Assembly: GCA_030746555.1 (NCBI GenBank)
Contig: JASLMK010000068.1
Location: 1-64,000 of the forward strand
DNA: 64,000 nt
Source: Planctomycetota bacterium
GTDB taxonomy: Bacteria > Planctomycetota > UBA1135 > GCA-002686595
Direction: 5' to 3'
How positions within the stretch are numbered: the first letter of the stretch is position 1; every line of letters begins with the position of its first letter. The position numbers and the translations under genes are program-made. Under the pieces are notes generated by a model. It saw only the letters and a program-made list of their open reading frames with translations. It was not told the origin of the DNA and did not search any database. Below are positions 1 through 8,290 of this stretch, piece by piece.

Positions 1-82
1 CTGCGTCGCCAGAACCCGCAAAGCACCACCAGGAACCGAGTTGCTGTGTCTCGTGCACGTCTTCATGAATCATCCGGGCTAG
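1..82. repeat. Right part of ~204-bp TIR element (copy A)
   Basis: This matches the last 82 bases of the complete element at 5082-5285, with only a few differences (AGGAACC here against CGAACC-type sequence there). It ends in the inverted-repeat terminus CATCCGGGCTAG at 71-82. The left part lies outside the window. It stands 175 bp upstream of the cytochrome b gene. A short reading frame crosses it, as in every copy, but that frame is open on both strands and I do not treat it as a gene. Confidence 0.85.
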
Positions 83-257
83 GATCCCGCGCGAGCCCCC
101 CCGACGCCATGACCAGATTGCCCCAGACGGTTCTGCACCCCGAGGCCTCCCTCCCCCGGGGGACCGGCCTGCCCCTTGCGGCGCCGGCCGGACGGCCGTG
201 CTTCCCGGGCGCGTTCCCAACGAACTCCTAGACAGGCGCGAGGACGATCGGATCCCC

Positions 258-1346
258 ATGGGCCAGTTGATCAAGGACCTCATCGACACGATCACCAAGC
301 CGGTGCCGTACTTCCTGGGGAGTGTGGCGCTGCTCTGCGTGGTGCTGAAGTTCCGCCGGTTCTCCACCAAGACGTCGCTGATCGCCGGCTTCTTCCTAGT
401 CGGGAGCGTGTTCTTGGTCTGGGCCTGGGACGATCCCAACTTCAACCGGATCATCACCAAGCCCGACAACGTTCCGATCATCATCCTGATCTTCAGCGTC
501 GTCTACTTCAGCTGGCTGTCCCTGCGGCGCGCCTACGTGAACGACGAACGCCTCAAGCAGGGCAAGCCGTCCATGGAGGGAGAGCTCTCCAAGCAGAAGG
601 TGTTCACCTGGCCGGACCTCGTCTACATCGAACTGATCTGCATGGTGCTGTTCACCGCCGCGCTGATCATCTGGTCGGTCGGCATCGAGGCGCCGATCGA
701 GGAGTACGCCGCCACCGCCAGGACGCCCAACCCCTCCAAGGCTCCCTGGTACTTCCTCGGCCTCCAGGAACTGTTGGTCTACTTCGACCCGTGGATCGCC
801 GGCGTGCTGCTCCCCAGCTACATCATCGTGGGGCTGATGGCGATCCCCTATCTGGACGTCAACCCGCGGGGGAACGGCTACTACACCTTCGACGAGCGGC
901 CCTTCGCCATCTCGTTCTTCTGGGTCGGCTTCCTCCTGTTCTGGGTCTCCTTCGTGATCCTGGGCACCTTCCTACGCGGCCCGAACTGGTCGTTCTTCGG
1001 CCCTTTCGAGTACTGGGACCTGCACAAGCTGGAGCCGATGGTGAACGTCGACTTGTCGACGTACTTCTGGGTCGAGCTCTTGGGCCAGCCGCGTCCCGGC
1101 TCGCCGCTCCTGCGGGAGGCGCCCGGCATCGTCCTCATCCTCGGCTACTTCCTGATCCTGCCCAAGCTGCTCGAACGCCCGCTCCTGAAGTCCCTCTACG
1201 ACGGGCGCCGCGAGCACCTGATCCGCTACCACGTCTTCATGCACCTGATGCTGTGGTTCGGCCTGGTGCCCCTGAAGATGCTCCTGCGGTGGACCGTGAG
1301 CCTGAAGTACTTCGTGGGCATCCCCGAGTGGTTCTTCAACATCTGA
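258..1346 (+). CDS. Cytochrome b C-terminal (subunit IV-like) protein of a bc-type complex
   Basis: This 362-residue polytopic membrane protein resembles the C-terminal half of cytochrome b. In bc1/b6f-type quinol:cytochrome c oxidoreductases that half helps form the quinol oxidation site. The segment NPSKAPWYFLGLQELLVYFD sits where classical proteins carry the PEWY loop, so the Qo-site loop is the PWY variant I know from planctomycete- and Geobacter-type complexes. Hydrophobic segments lie near residues 15-32, 40-60, 75-95, 125-145, 185-205, 225-250, 290-310 and 330-350. The ATG at 258 was chosen over upstream frame extension because MGQLIKD begins the conserved part. The octaheme cytochrome follows 43 bp downstream and is probably co-transcribed. 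Rieske and N-terminal cytochrome b genes would be expected upstream, outside the window. Confidence 0.85.
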   Translation: MGQLIKDLIDTITKPVPYFLGSVALLCVVLKFRRFSTKTSLIAGFFLVGSVFLVWAWDDPNFNRIITKPDNVPIIILIFSVVYFSWLSLRRAYVNDERLKQGKPSMEGELSKQKVFTWPDLVYIELICMVLFTAALIIWSVGIEAPIEEYAATARTPNPSKAPWYFLGLQELLVYFDPWIAGVLLPSYIIVGLMAIPYLDVNPRGNGYYTFDERPFAISFFWVGFLLFWVSFVILGTFLRGPNWSFFGPFEYWDLHKLEPMVNVDLSTYFWVELLGQPRPGSPLLREAPGIVLILGYFLILPKLLERPLLKSLYDGRREHLIRYHVFMHLMLWFGLVPLKMLLRWTVSLKYFVGIPEWFFNI

Positions 1347-1389
1347 GAGCGCGCGCGCTCCCGACTCGTCCCCCTCCCATCGAACCGGC

Positions 1390-4300
1390 ATGGCTGATCG
1401 AGGCGACACCCACTATCACACTCCGACCCTGAACCTGTGGTTTCTGGTGTCGAGCATCGCACTGCTCGTCGCCTCGGTCTGGATGGTGCTGGAAGACTTC
1501 AACGCGCCCTGGAAGGCCTACCAGCGTGACTTCCGGTCCTTGGAGGTCGAGCGGGCCGAGGAGGCCTTGCGTTCGCCCGAGCTCGTGGCGGCGGCCGAGG
1601 CCGAGGCAGCCGCCTTGGAGGGCCTCGCCCTCGCCGAGCGCGCCCTTGCCGAGCGCGGGGACGAAATCGCCGCGCTCGAAGCCGAGCTGACCCAAGCCAA
1701 GGCAGAGCGCTTCCGCACCACTGAGGCCGCGAAGAAGGCCAAGCAGGACCACAACTTCCTGCTCTTCGAGGTGCAGGAACACCGAGTCCACGAGCATGAC
1801 GACACCCTCGAGGCGGAAGCGATCAAGGAGTCGGAAGATCGACTCTCCCGCGCCGAGGGCGAGAAGGAGAGGGAGGAGTTCGCCGTCAAGGACTGCGAGG
1901 CCCGGCTCGCCGAGAAGCGCGCGGGCGTGCAGGCCGCAGGCGCCGCGGTCAAGGCCGCCACGAAGGACCTCGATATCGTCCGCGCCCGCATCGAGGCCGT
2001 GAGGCCCGCGTCCTTCGCGGCGCGCGCCGCGAACATCGTGCGCGATCAGATCCCCGGCCTCGATTTCATCGGACCCAACATCAAGGTCCGCAAGGTCGTC
2101 CTGGACAACCTGACGAACAACCTGAACTTCACGACCAAGAACCGCATCGACATGTGCCACACGTGTCACATCGCGATCGACCGTGAAGGCTTCGACGAGG
2201 GTGTCGAGGAGCCGTTTCGCTCTCACCCCAACCTGGATCTGTACTTGTCGGCCAAGTCGCCGCACCCCCTCAGCGAGGTGGGCTGCACGATCTGTCACCG
2301 AGGCGCCGGCGAGGCGCTGGACTTCATCCGCGTCGACCACCGGCCGATGGCCGCGGACCTTGAGGATTGGCGCGGGGAGCACCACTGGCACAAGCAGCAC
2401 CACTGGGACTGGCCGATGCTCACCGAGGAGTACACCGAGGCCGGCTGCGTGCAGTGCCACACGACCTCGATGGAGCTGATCGCCGACGACGCTCCCCACG
2501 TGACCGAGGGCTATCGCCTGTTCGAACGCTATGGCTGCTACGCCTGCCACAAGGTCGAGTGGTTCCCGACCAAGCGTCGTCCCGGCCCGAGCCTGGTGGG
2601 CATGCAGGCCAAGCTCCAGCCCGACTTCATCGCTTCGTGGGTAGCCGACCCCAAGGCGTTCCGTCCGACGACGTGGATGCCCCAGATCTTCCACCTCGAG
2701 AACTTCGCCGACGAGGAGGTCGTCGTCACCTCGGAGTGGGGGGCCGGACCGGAAATGCGCGGCGAGGAGTGGAGCCGGACGGCGATCGCCGCGATCGTGG
2801 CCTTCCTCACCGACCGGACCGAGGAGCGTGAGCTCGAGCCGACTCCCGTCGCCGGCGATGCCGAGCGCGGGCGGGAGGTCTTCCGCGTCTCGGGCTGCCT
2901 CGCTTGCCACAACCTCGCGCCGTACCCCGAGGAGGAGACCCAGACCATCGACCCTGCCTTCGTGCCCACCGGGGGGAACGAGCACGGTCCGAACCTGAGG
3001 GGCGTCGCGACCAAGATCAACGCGGAGTGGCTGTTCCACTGGATCAAGGACCCGCACTCCTACTGGGACCAGACGCGCATGCCGGACCTGCGCCTGTCCG
3101 ATCAGGACGCGGCGGACATCACCTCGTACGTGATGGACGACCCCGACGGCGTGTTCCACGACGTGCCCGAGGGGTGGGTGGCCGCGGAGGCGACCTTCGA
3201 CGAGGCCGTGCTGCGCGAGCAGGCGCGCCGCTTCTTCAGCCGTGAGGGCCGCAGGGAGCTGGAGCGGCGCTTCGCCGGGGAGAACCCCGAGTTCCCGTGG
3301 AACGAAGCCGAAGAGCTGCTCGTCGCCGTGGGGGAGAAGTTCGTCCTCAACCAGGGCTGCTACTCCTGCCACGAGATCCCCGGCCTGGAGGACACCATGC
3401 CGATCGGCACGGAGCTCACGGCCTGGGGCTCGAAGACGGTGGACAAGCTCGACTGGGGCTTCGTCCCCGACGAGATGGCCTCGGCCCACGGTTGGTCCCT
3501 TCCCCAGCGCGAGGAGTACAAGCACTTCCGCGAGAACTGGATTGAGCAGAAGCTCGACGAGCCGCGATCCTTCGACCGCCACAAGGTCATCGCCAATCCC
3601 CTCGACCGCCTGCGGATGCCCGACTTCGGACTCACGCCCGAGGAGGTCAAGGCCATCGCGAGCTTCGTGGTCGGCCTGGTGGAGGACGAGGTGCCGTTGG
3701 CCGAGATGAAGCCCGACGCGGGCCAGCTCGCCATGGATCACGGTCTGCGAGTGGTCCGCCAGAAGAACTGCACCGCCTGTCACGTCCTCGAACCCGGCAC
3801 CGTGACCTTCCGCGACATGGAGGGCCGGGTCCACACGGTCGAGGCCGAGCTGTCTCCCATCGGTGAAGAGACCAGGCCGCCCGCCCAGGTCGACCTCGAG
3901 TCCCTGCGCGCCGAGATCGCCGCCTACGAGGAGGAGATGGACGAGGAGCTCGAGGACATCGGGTTCCGCCTGCTCGAGGTCGTGCCCGAGGTCGGCCTCG
4001 CCCAGGAGAACGTGTTCATCCCCGTCGAGGATCTCCTGGACGTCACGGCCCCCAAGGGCGGGGACTTCGTCGCCACCGTTGTCGACTACTACATGGGCGG
4101 CATCGAGATGTTCGACGAGGAGTCGCCCGACGATCCCTACTACTACTGGAACCTGGGCGAGGACGGCGAGGTCGAGGACGTCGACGGCCAGCTGCGGGCC
4201 TACCTCGACGAGCCCTACGACAAGGTCCGCTCGACCTTCGCCCCCCCGGTCCTCATCGACGAGGGCTACAAGGTGCAGCGGAACTGGTTCTACGCCTTCC

Positions 4301-5085
4301 TCCTGGATCCGATGCCGATCCGTCGGCAGATGCGCGTGCGGATGCCGACCTTCCACTACGAGCACGGGGAGGCCGAGGCGGTCGCCGATTACTTCGCCCA
4401 CGACTCGGAGAATCGTTGGCCGGCGCGTTACGCGAAGGCCCTGCGTTTCGCCCTGGGGATGGAGGCCAAGTCGTCCTTCGACGCCGAGGGAAGGCCCTGG
4501 CCGGAGTTCGCGACGCAGCGGGCCGACGGGACTGGCATAGGCGTCGAGGAGCTTGCGGCGCGTTCCGGCATCAAGCCCTCGGAAGTGCGGGCGATCGAGG
4601 CGGGCTCCGCCCCCGAGACCGCCGCCCGCTTCGCCAACCTCCTGGCCCTCGGCGAGGCCGAGGGCTTCCGCCTCAACGGACCGGTCTTGCCGGGCTCGGA
4701 CCGGGTGGCGCGCCGTGCTCCCACGCACCTCGCGGGGCGTCCCGACGAGGTCATGTTGGGCGCCATGCTGGCCACCGATGCTCAGGCGGTGAACTGCTAC
4801 AACTGCCACTGGCACTCCGACCAGCCGCCCGGCCAGGAGGGTACGCCCCTGGCCTGGGGGCCCGATCTCGCGCTCACCCGCGAGCGCTTGCGTGAGGAGT
4901 GGACCGAGGACTGGCTGTGGAACCCGGGCATGATCTACCCGTTCACGGCCATGCCGGGTAACTTCACCGGGGATCCGCCCCAGTACCAGACGGTCTACCC
5001 CGATTCGTCCAACCGCGAGCAGATCCAAGCCGTACTGGATTGGCTCTACAACTACGACCGGGTCGCCGAACCGGCTTCGAACTAG
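1390..5085 (+). CDS. Membrane-anchored octaheme c-type cytochrome with N-terminal coiled coil
   Basis: The 1231-residue protein has an N-terminal membrane helix (about residues 14-34), a long charged Ala/Glu/Lys-rich predicted coiled coil (about 45-205), then a periplasmic region with eight CXXCH heme c motifs. These start at Cys256, 299, 353, 383, 503, 657, 794 and 1136. It lies directly behind the cytochrome b subunit and most likely accepts electrons from the quinol-oxidising core in place of a small cytochrome c1. That is an inference from gene order and heme content. Two repeat-like blocks (about 370-470 and 495-590) each hold a heme followed by WMPQ- or RMPD-type segments, as in mono-heme cytochrome c domains. 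Residues 1051-1090 oddly resemble an XRE helix-turn-helix. The TAG stop lies in the terminus of a repeat element. Confidence 0.85.
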   Translation: MADRGDTHYHTPTLNLWFLVSSIALLVASVWMVLEDFNAPWKAYQRDFRSLEVERAEEALRSPELVAAAEAEAAALEGLALAERALAERGDEIAALEAELTQAKAERFRTTEAAKKAKQDHNFLLFEVQEHRVHEHDDTLEAEAIKESEDRLSRAEGEKEREEFAVKDCEARLAEKRAGVQAAGAAVKAATKDLDIVRARIEAVRPASFAARAANIVRDQIPGLDFIGPNIKVRKVVLDNLTNNLNFTTKNRIDMCHTCHIAIDREGFDEGVEEPFRSHPNLDLYLSAKSPHPLSEVGCTICHRGAGEALDFIRVDHRPMAADLEDWRGEHHWHKQHHWDWPMLTEEYTEAGCVQCHTTSMELIADDAPHVTEGYRLFERYGCYACHKVEWFPTKRRPGPSLVGMQAKLQPDFIASWVADPKAFRPTTWMPQIFHLENFADEEVVVTSEWGAGPEMRGEEWSRTAIAAIVAFLTDRTEERELEPTPVAGDAERGREVFRVSGCLACHNLAPYPEEETQTIDPAFVPTGGNEHGPNLRGVATKINAEWLFHWIKDPHSYWDQTRMPDLRLSDQDAADITSYVMDDPDGVFHDVPEGWVAAEATFDEAVLREQARRFFSREGRRELERRFAGENPEFPWNEAEELLVAVGEKFVLNQGCYSCHEIPGLEDTMPIGTELTAWGSKTVDKLDWGFVPDEMASAHGWSLPQREEYKHFRENWIEQKLDEPRSFDRHKVIANPLDRLRMPDFGLTPEEVKAIASFVVGLVEDEVPLAEMKPDAGQLAMDHGLRVVRQKNCTACHVLEPGTVTFRDMEGRVHTVEAELSPIGEETRPPAQVDLESLRAEIAAYEEEMDEELEDIGFRLLEVVPEVGLAQENVFIPVEDLLDVTAPKGGDFVATVVDYYMGGIEMFDEESPDDPYYYWNLGEDGEVEDVDGQLRAYLDEPYDKVRSTFAPPVLIDEGYKVQRNWFYAFLLDPMPIRRQMRVRMPTFHYEHGEAEAVADYFAHDSENRWPARYAKALRFALGMEAKSSFDAEGRPWPEFATQRADGTGIGVEELAARSGIKPSEVRAIEAGSAPETAARFANLLALGEAEGFRLNGPVLPGSDRVARRAPTHLAGRPDEVMLGAMLATDAQAVNCYNCHWHSDQPPGQEGTPLAWGPDLALTRERLREEWTEDWLWNPGMIYPFTAMPGNFTGDPPQYQTVYPDSSNREQIQAVLDWLYNYDRVAEPASN

Positions 5086-5285
5086 CCCGGATGATTCATG
5101 AACACGCACACCAGACTTCGCAACCGGCCGTCTTCGGCGGCCTCTCGGCCCCTGGCGGCGCTTTTCGAAAACCTGGCTTCCTCGACGACCCGTTCAGGGT
5201 CGCCTGCGTCGCCAGAACCCGCAAAGCACCACCCCGAACCGAGTTGCTGTGTCTCGTGCACGTCTTCATGAATCATCCGGGCTAG
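5082..5285. repeat. Complete 204-bp element with terminal inverted repeats (copy B)
   Basis: Both ends carry the same 21-bp inverted terminus. It reads CTAGCCCGGATGATTCATG inward from each side, and weaker inverted similarity continues for another 20-25 bp. The interior contains a small palindrome GACCC-GTTCA-GGGTC near 5187-5201. Size, inverted ends and lack of a transposase make it MITE-like. A TA duplication is compatible with the CTAG ends. The first TAG is the stop codon of the octaheme cytochrome gene. Another complete copy is at 29307-29510 and partial copies are at 1-82 and 14493-14638. Confidence 0.9.
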
Positions 5286-5371
5286 CCGAGAGCGCCTGCC
5301 GCAGACTCGTTCCGCCTCCGGTCGATTCACTCCACATCACTGAAACCGCTCACTTCCGAACAGGCACCGAA

Positions 5372-6220
5372 ATGAAACCCCTCCCCATTCTGTTGCTGAC
5401 GACCACCGCTGGATTCGCGGTGGCCATCGGCGAGACGCCCGATGACGGGCACGATCACGCCGCGCAGACCGCGAGCTGCTGCGGTGGCGACAGCACCACA
5501 ATCCGCTCCTCCTACCTGATTCCGGTCCTGCCGGAAGCGGCCCAGGACGTCACCGGGACCGTGAAGGGCAACGTGCTGTTCGGCGGCAAGGAGCGGCCCA
5601 AGATCGAGCCGCTCGAAATCTCGGCCAAGGCCGCCGAGGGTTGCACCGCTGACGGGCAGAGCGTCGACGACACGAACTGGAGCGTCATCATCGCCAAGGG
5701 TGGCGGCATCAAGAACGCCGTGGTCCAGCTCGACGTCGAGGGGGCCGAGAACAAGGAGCTCACCGAGCCGATCGTCCTCGACCAGGCTCAGTGCCGCTAC
5801 GATCCTCACGTGCTGCTGATCCCGGCCGGAGCAACGGTGGAGTACCTCAACTCCGACAGTGTCTCCCACAACGTCCACACCTACTCGCTCAAGAACACCC
5901 CGTTCAACCGGACCATCGGCGCCGGCGGCAAGGACCGCCAGAAGCTGGACAAGCCCGAGGCGATCGAGGCCAAGTGCGACATCCACCCCTGGATGAACTG
6001 CTGGCTGTACGTGACGGACAAGCCGTTCACGACGACGACCGGCGCGGACGGCACCTTCACCATCGAGGGCGTCCCCGCGGGCACCCACAAGGCGACGATC
6101 TGGCACGAGCGCCTGGGCAAGGCCCGCGCCGAGGTGACCGTGGCGGAGGACGGCTCCTCGGCCGCCCTCGAGGTCAAGCTGTCGGGCAAGAAGACCTCTG
6201 GTCGCCGCCGCCGTCGCTGA
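5372..6220 (+). CDS. Periplasmic cupredoxin-type (plastocyanin-like) copper protein
   Basis: This 282-residue exported protein starts with a short hydrophobic signal (residues 1-19). A His/Cys-containing stretch follows, with HDH at 27-29 and CC at 36-37. The cupredoxin core occupies about 100-225. Likely type-1 copper ligands are His166 (or His169) in SHNVH and Cys202, His205 and Met208 in CDIHPWM. A carboxypeptidase-regulatory-like beta domain (about 220-275, DGTFTIEGVPAGTHKATIWH) follows, then a basic tail of RRRRR. It comes after the cytochrome b/octaheme pair, separated by the repeat element, so it may serve as a soluble electron carrier or copper-binding partner. That role is inferred from family and position. 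Confidence 0.82.
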   Translation: MKPLPILLLTTTAGFAVAIGETPDDGHDHAAQTASCCGGDSTTIRSSYLIPVLPEAAQDVTGTVKGNVLFGGKERPKIEPLEISAKAAEGCTADGQSVDDTNWSVIIAKGGGIKNAVVQLDVEGAENKELTEPIVLDQAQCRYDPHVLLIPAGATVEYLNSDSVSHNVHTYSLKNTPFNRTIGAGGKDRQKLDKPEAIEAKCDIHPWMNCWLYVTDKPFTTTTGADGTFTIEGVPAGTHKATIWHERLGKARAEVTVAEDGSSAALEVKLSGKKTSGRRRRR

Positions 6221-6244
6221 GCCGACGGCGCGGTCCGCACGCAA

Positions 6245-6290
6245 GGCCGGGCGCCGCCCCCCGCGCGGGGCGGCGCCCGGCCTCGTTTAC
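6245..6290 (+). terminator. Strong GC hairpin, terminator-like
   Basis: A perfect 16-bp stem (GGCCGGGCGCCGCCCC, 6245-6260, pairs with 6267-6282) has a 6-base loop. It begins 24 bp after the cupredoxin stop codon. The following bases TCGTTTACGG are only weakly T-rich, so this is a terminator-like structure rather than a textbook intrinsic terminator. It separates the cupredoxin gene from the PDZ gene. Confidence 0.6.
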
Positions 6291-6467
6291 GGCCCTCGAA
6301 CGCTCTCTGCGCCTCGCCGCGGCGCCCGTGCCTCCCCGGGGCGGTGTCCGCCGCCACGGGGCGAGTGTGGGAAGATGGCTCCAACGCCCTCCAGGACGGA
6401 GCGTACCGTGACGAATCCTGAGACGGACTCCCCCCCCCTGTAGGCCAGCAACACGAGACCCAACGCC

Positions 6468-8177
6468 ATGGAACCCCGCAAGATCTTGATCGCCCTCTCC
6501 GCCGCCCTGCCGCTCTCCTACCCGGCCGTCTCCGCCCAGGAGACGCGCGAGCTCCCCTCGGGCGCCGAGGCCGTGCGGGTCATCCGCGTCTCCAAGGCGC
6601 TGGAGCGGGTCGCCGACCCCGAAGGCGAGTCGGAGCGCGGGATCATCGGCGTGTACCTCGGAGAGGGCCAGGGGAAGGGCGCAGCCATCAACGGCCTCGT
6701 CCCCGGCGGCCCGGCCGCGGAGGCGGGCCTGCGCGCGGGGGACCGCATCACCGCCCTGGGCGATCGCCGGATCTCCGGGGGCGAGGCCCTGCGCGAGTTG
6801 TTCGGTGAGCGCCGGCCCGGGGAAGTGGTGGGCGTGACCGTCGTGCGCGACGGTTGGAGCAAGTGCTTCGAGCTGGGCCTCGTAGCGGCCGACAGCGTCG
6901 CGGTCGAGACGGATGAGGGCGGGCACGATGAGGTGCGCGTCTTCGGCCTCGGCTCGGCCGACGGAGAGGCGCACCTGGAGAACATCGGCCTGGGCATCGA
7001 CATCGAGGCCCTGGAGAAAGACCCCGAGGCCCGGAAGGGCCTCCACCTCCTGCACACCCTGGGGAAGGAAGGCGATCTCGGGGACGGGGACGGCGCCATC
7101 TGGACGCTGGTCCAAGGTCGCGGGGACGGTGAGCACGCCGACGATGAGACGCACGAAGTCCAGATCCTGGTCGAGGCGGAGGGTGAGCCCTACGGGGATC
7201 TGGATGGGCAGCTGGTCTTCGGCCTGCGTGCCATGGCCGAGGGCTCGGACATCGATGTGGAGGAGCTGGTCAAGAAGGGCCTGGAGTTCGAGTGGGTCCC
7301 GGCCGGTGACGAAGACCCCGAGGCGGACCTGTTCGAGCGCGTCCGTCGCATCTACGAGTTGCGCCGCGACGGTGCCTGCGGAGAAGGCAGTGAGGGCCCG
7401 GACTGCGGGGCGCAGGATCGTCGCGAGGAGGAGTGCGAGGCCGCAGAGGGCTGTGAGCCCAGGGAATGCGGCGGAGCCGGCGGCGACTCCGAATGCGGCG
7501 CGACCGACGGGGAGCGAAACTGCCCGGTCGATCGCGACGGCCCCGACTGCCACGGCGGCGATGAGGGACCCGAGTGCCCGGCAGGCGCCGGCGGCTCCGA
7601 CTGCCGTGGCAAGGGTGACGGCCCCGACTGCCGCGGCGATGAGGGACCCCAGTGCCCGGCGGGTGCCGGCGGCTCCGACTGCCGCGGCCAGGGCGACGGC
7701 CCCGACTGCCACGGCGGTGAAGGGCCCGAATGCGGCTCCGACGGCGGCGAGCGGGTCTGGTTCGAGGGCGGCTGCCCCTTGGCCGAGCGCTTCGGCGCGC
7801 GCCTCGACCCGCGCATGCTGGACCGCGCCCACGACGTGGTCCAACGCCACCTGCGAGGCGTGGAGGTCCACCTGCCCCGGTTCCTGGAAGGGATCGGCGG
7901 CTCGGGAGGACCCCACGGCGAGCACCACGGCGAGCGCCACGGCGAGCACCACGGCGAGCGCCAGGGCGAGCACCACGGGGAGCGCAGTGGTGCGCGCCGC
8001 GTCTCGCCCCCCGAGGGCGGCGAGTGGCTGCGCAGGATGGCCCATGTGCGGACCGAAGCCGGCCGCCACATCCAGGGCTCCATCGAGGAGCTGCACGAGC
8101 AGGTGCAACGTCTCTCCGAGGAGCTCGAGGAGCTCAGCCGTGTCGTGCGCCGCTTGCGCGCCGCCCACGCTCGCTAG
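6468..8177 (+). CDS. Exported PDZ-domain protein with Cys-rich and His-rich repeats
   Basis: The 569-residue protein starts with a signal peptide (about 1-23, cut near VSAQ). A PDZ domain (about 55-135) carries the carboxylate-binding GIIGVYLGE region and the AGLRAGDRI motif. An acidic region follows (about 145-300). Residues about 302-430 are Gly/Cys-rich with repeated units such as GDGPDCRGDEGPQCPAGAGG holding three cysteines each. Near residues 484-508 are six HGE[HR][HQ]G-type tetrapeptides. The C-terminus (about 525-565) is a predicted coiled coil. No protease domain is visible, so it is not a DegP-type enzyme. The repeats suggest metal binding or disulfide-stabilised extended structure, which is inference. 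No close functional family recognised beyond PDZ. Confidence 0.75.
   Translation: MEPRKILIALSAALPLSYPAVSAQETRELPSGAEAVRVIRVSKALERVADPEGESERGIIGVYLGEGQGKGAAINGLVPGGPAAEAGLRAGDRITALGDRRISGGEALRELFGERRPGEVVGVTVVRDGWSKCFELGLVAADSVAVETDEGGHDEVRVFGLGSADGEAHLENIGLGIDIEALEKDPEARKGLHLLHTLGKEGDLGDGDGAIWTLVQGRGDGEHADDETHEVQILVEAEGEPYGDLDGQLVFGLRAMAEGSDIDVEELVKKGLEFEWVPAGDEDPEADLFERVRRIYELRRDGACGEGSEGPDCGAQDRREEECEAAEGCEPRECGGAGGDSECGATDGERNCPVDRDGPDCHGGDEGPECPAGAGGSDCRGKGDGPDCRGDEGPQCPAGAGGSDCRGQGDGPDCHGGEGPECGSDGGERVWFEGGCPLAERFGARLDPRMLDRAHDVVQRHLRGVEVHLPRFLEGIGGSGGPHGEHHGERHGEHHGERQGEHHGERSGARRVSPPEGGEWLRRMAHVRTEAGRHIQGSIEELHEQVQRLSEELEELSRVVRRLRAAHAR
7535..7740 (+). repeat. In-gene ~78-81-bp tandem repeat encoding Cys-rich units
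   Basis: Two full units and a partial third lie inside the PDZ gene and keep the reading frame. Each encodes a block like GPDCRGDEGPQCPAGAGGSD with regular Cys spacing. Sequence divergence is mainly at third codon positions, which indicates selection on the protein and makes a recent assembly artefact unlikely. Confidence 0.75.
7917..7988 (+). repeat. In-gene 12-bp tandem repeat (x6) encoding GEHH/GERH units
   Basis: Six consecutive 12-base units of the form GGCGAGC[AG]CCAC, the last two degenerate, encode alternating GEHH and GER[HQ] tetrapeptides. The array length is a multiple of three, so expansion or contraction would preserve frame. Confidence 0.85.
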
Positions 8178-8290
8178 CCGTGCCCACGGGGCGGTGGCGC
8201 CGGACGCTGCCGCCCCATGGTGGGTGAGCGTCCTGACGAGGAGTCGCCCTCCCGTCGCGGCCGTACACTCCAGCGCGGAGAGGCCATCCC

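Noticed and set aside
1336-5109. A 1257-residue open frame on the minus strand opposite the octaheme cytochrome
   Set aside because: It has no recognisable domain, while the plus strand has eight heme motifs and good codon use. In GC-rich genomes long antisense frames arise as mirror images of real genes. Similar antisense frames over 6174-8420, 31736-35203 and 38918-41623 were rejected for the same reason.
5082-5273. A 64-residue reading frame inside the repeat elements, open on both strands and present in copies B and D
   Set aside because: Open frames on both strands come from the symmetric ends (TAG and ATG are created by the inverted repeats) and GC-rich sequence. There is no ribosome binding site, and partial copies keep the same frame only because they are similar in sequence.
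7535-7988. Repeat arrays in the PDZ gene considered as CRISPR
   Set aside because: The units have no spacers, are in frame with the gene and encode clear peptide repeats.
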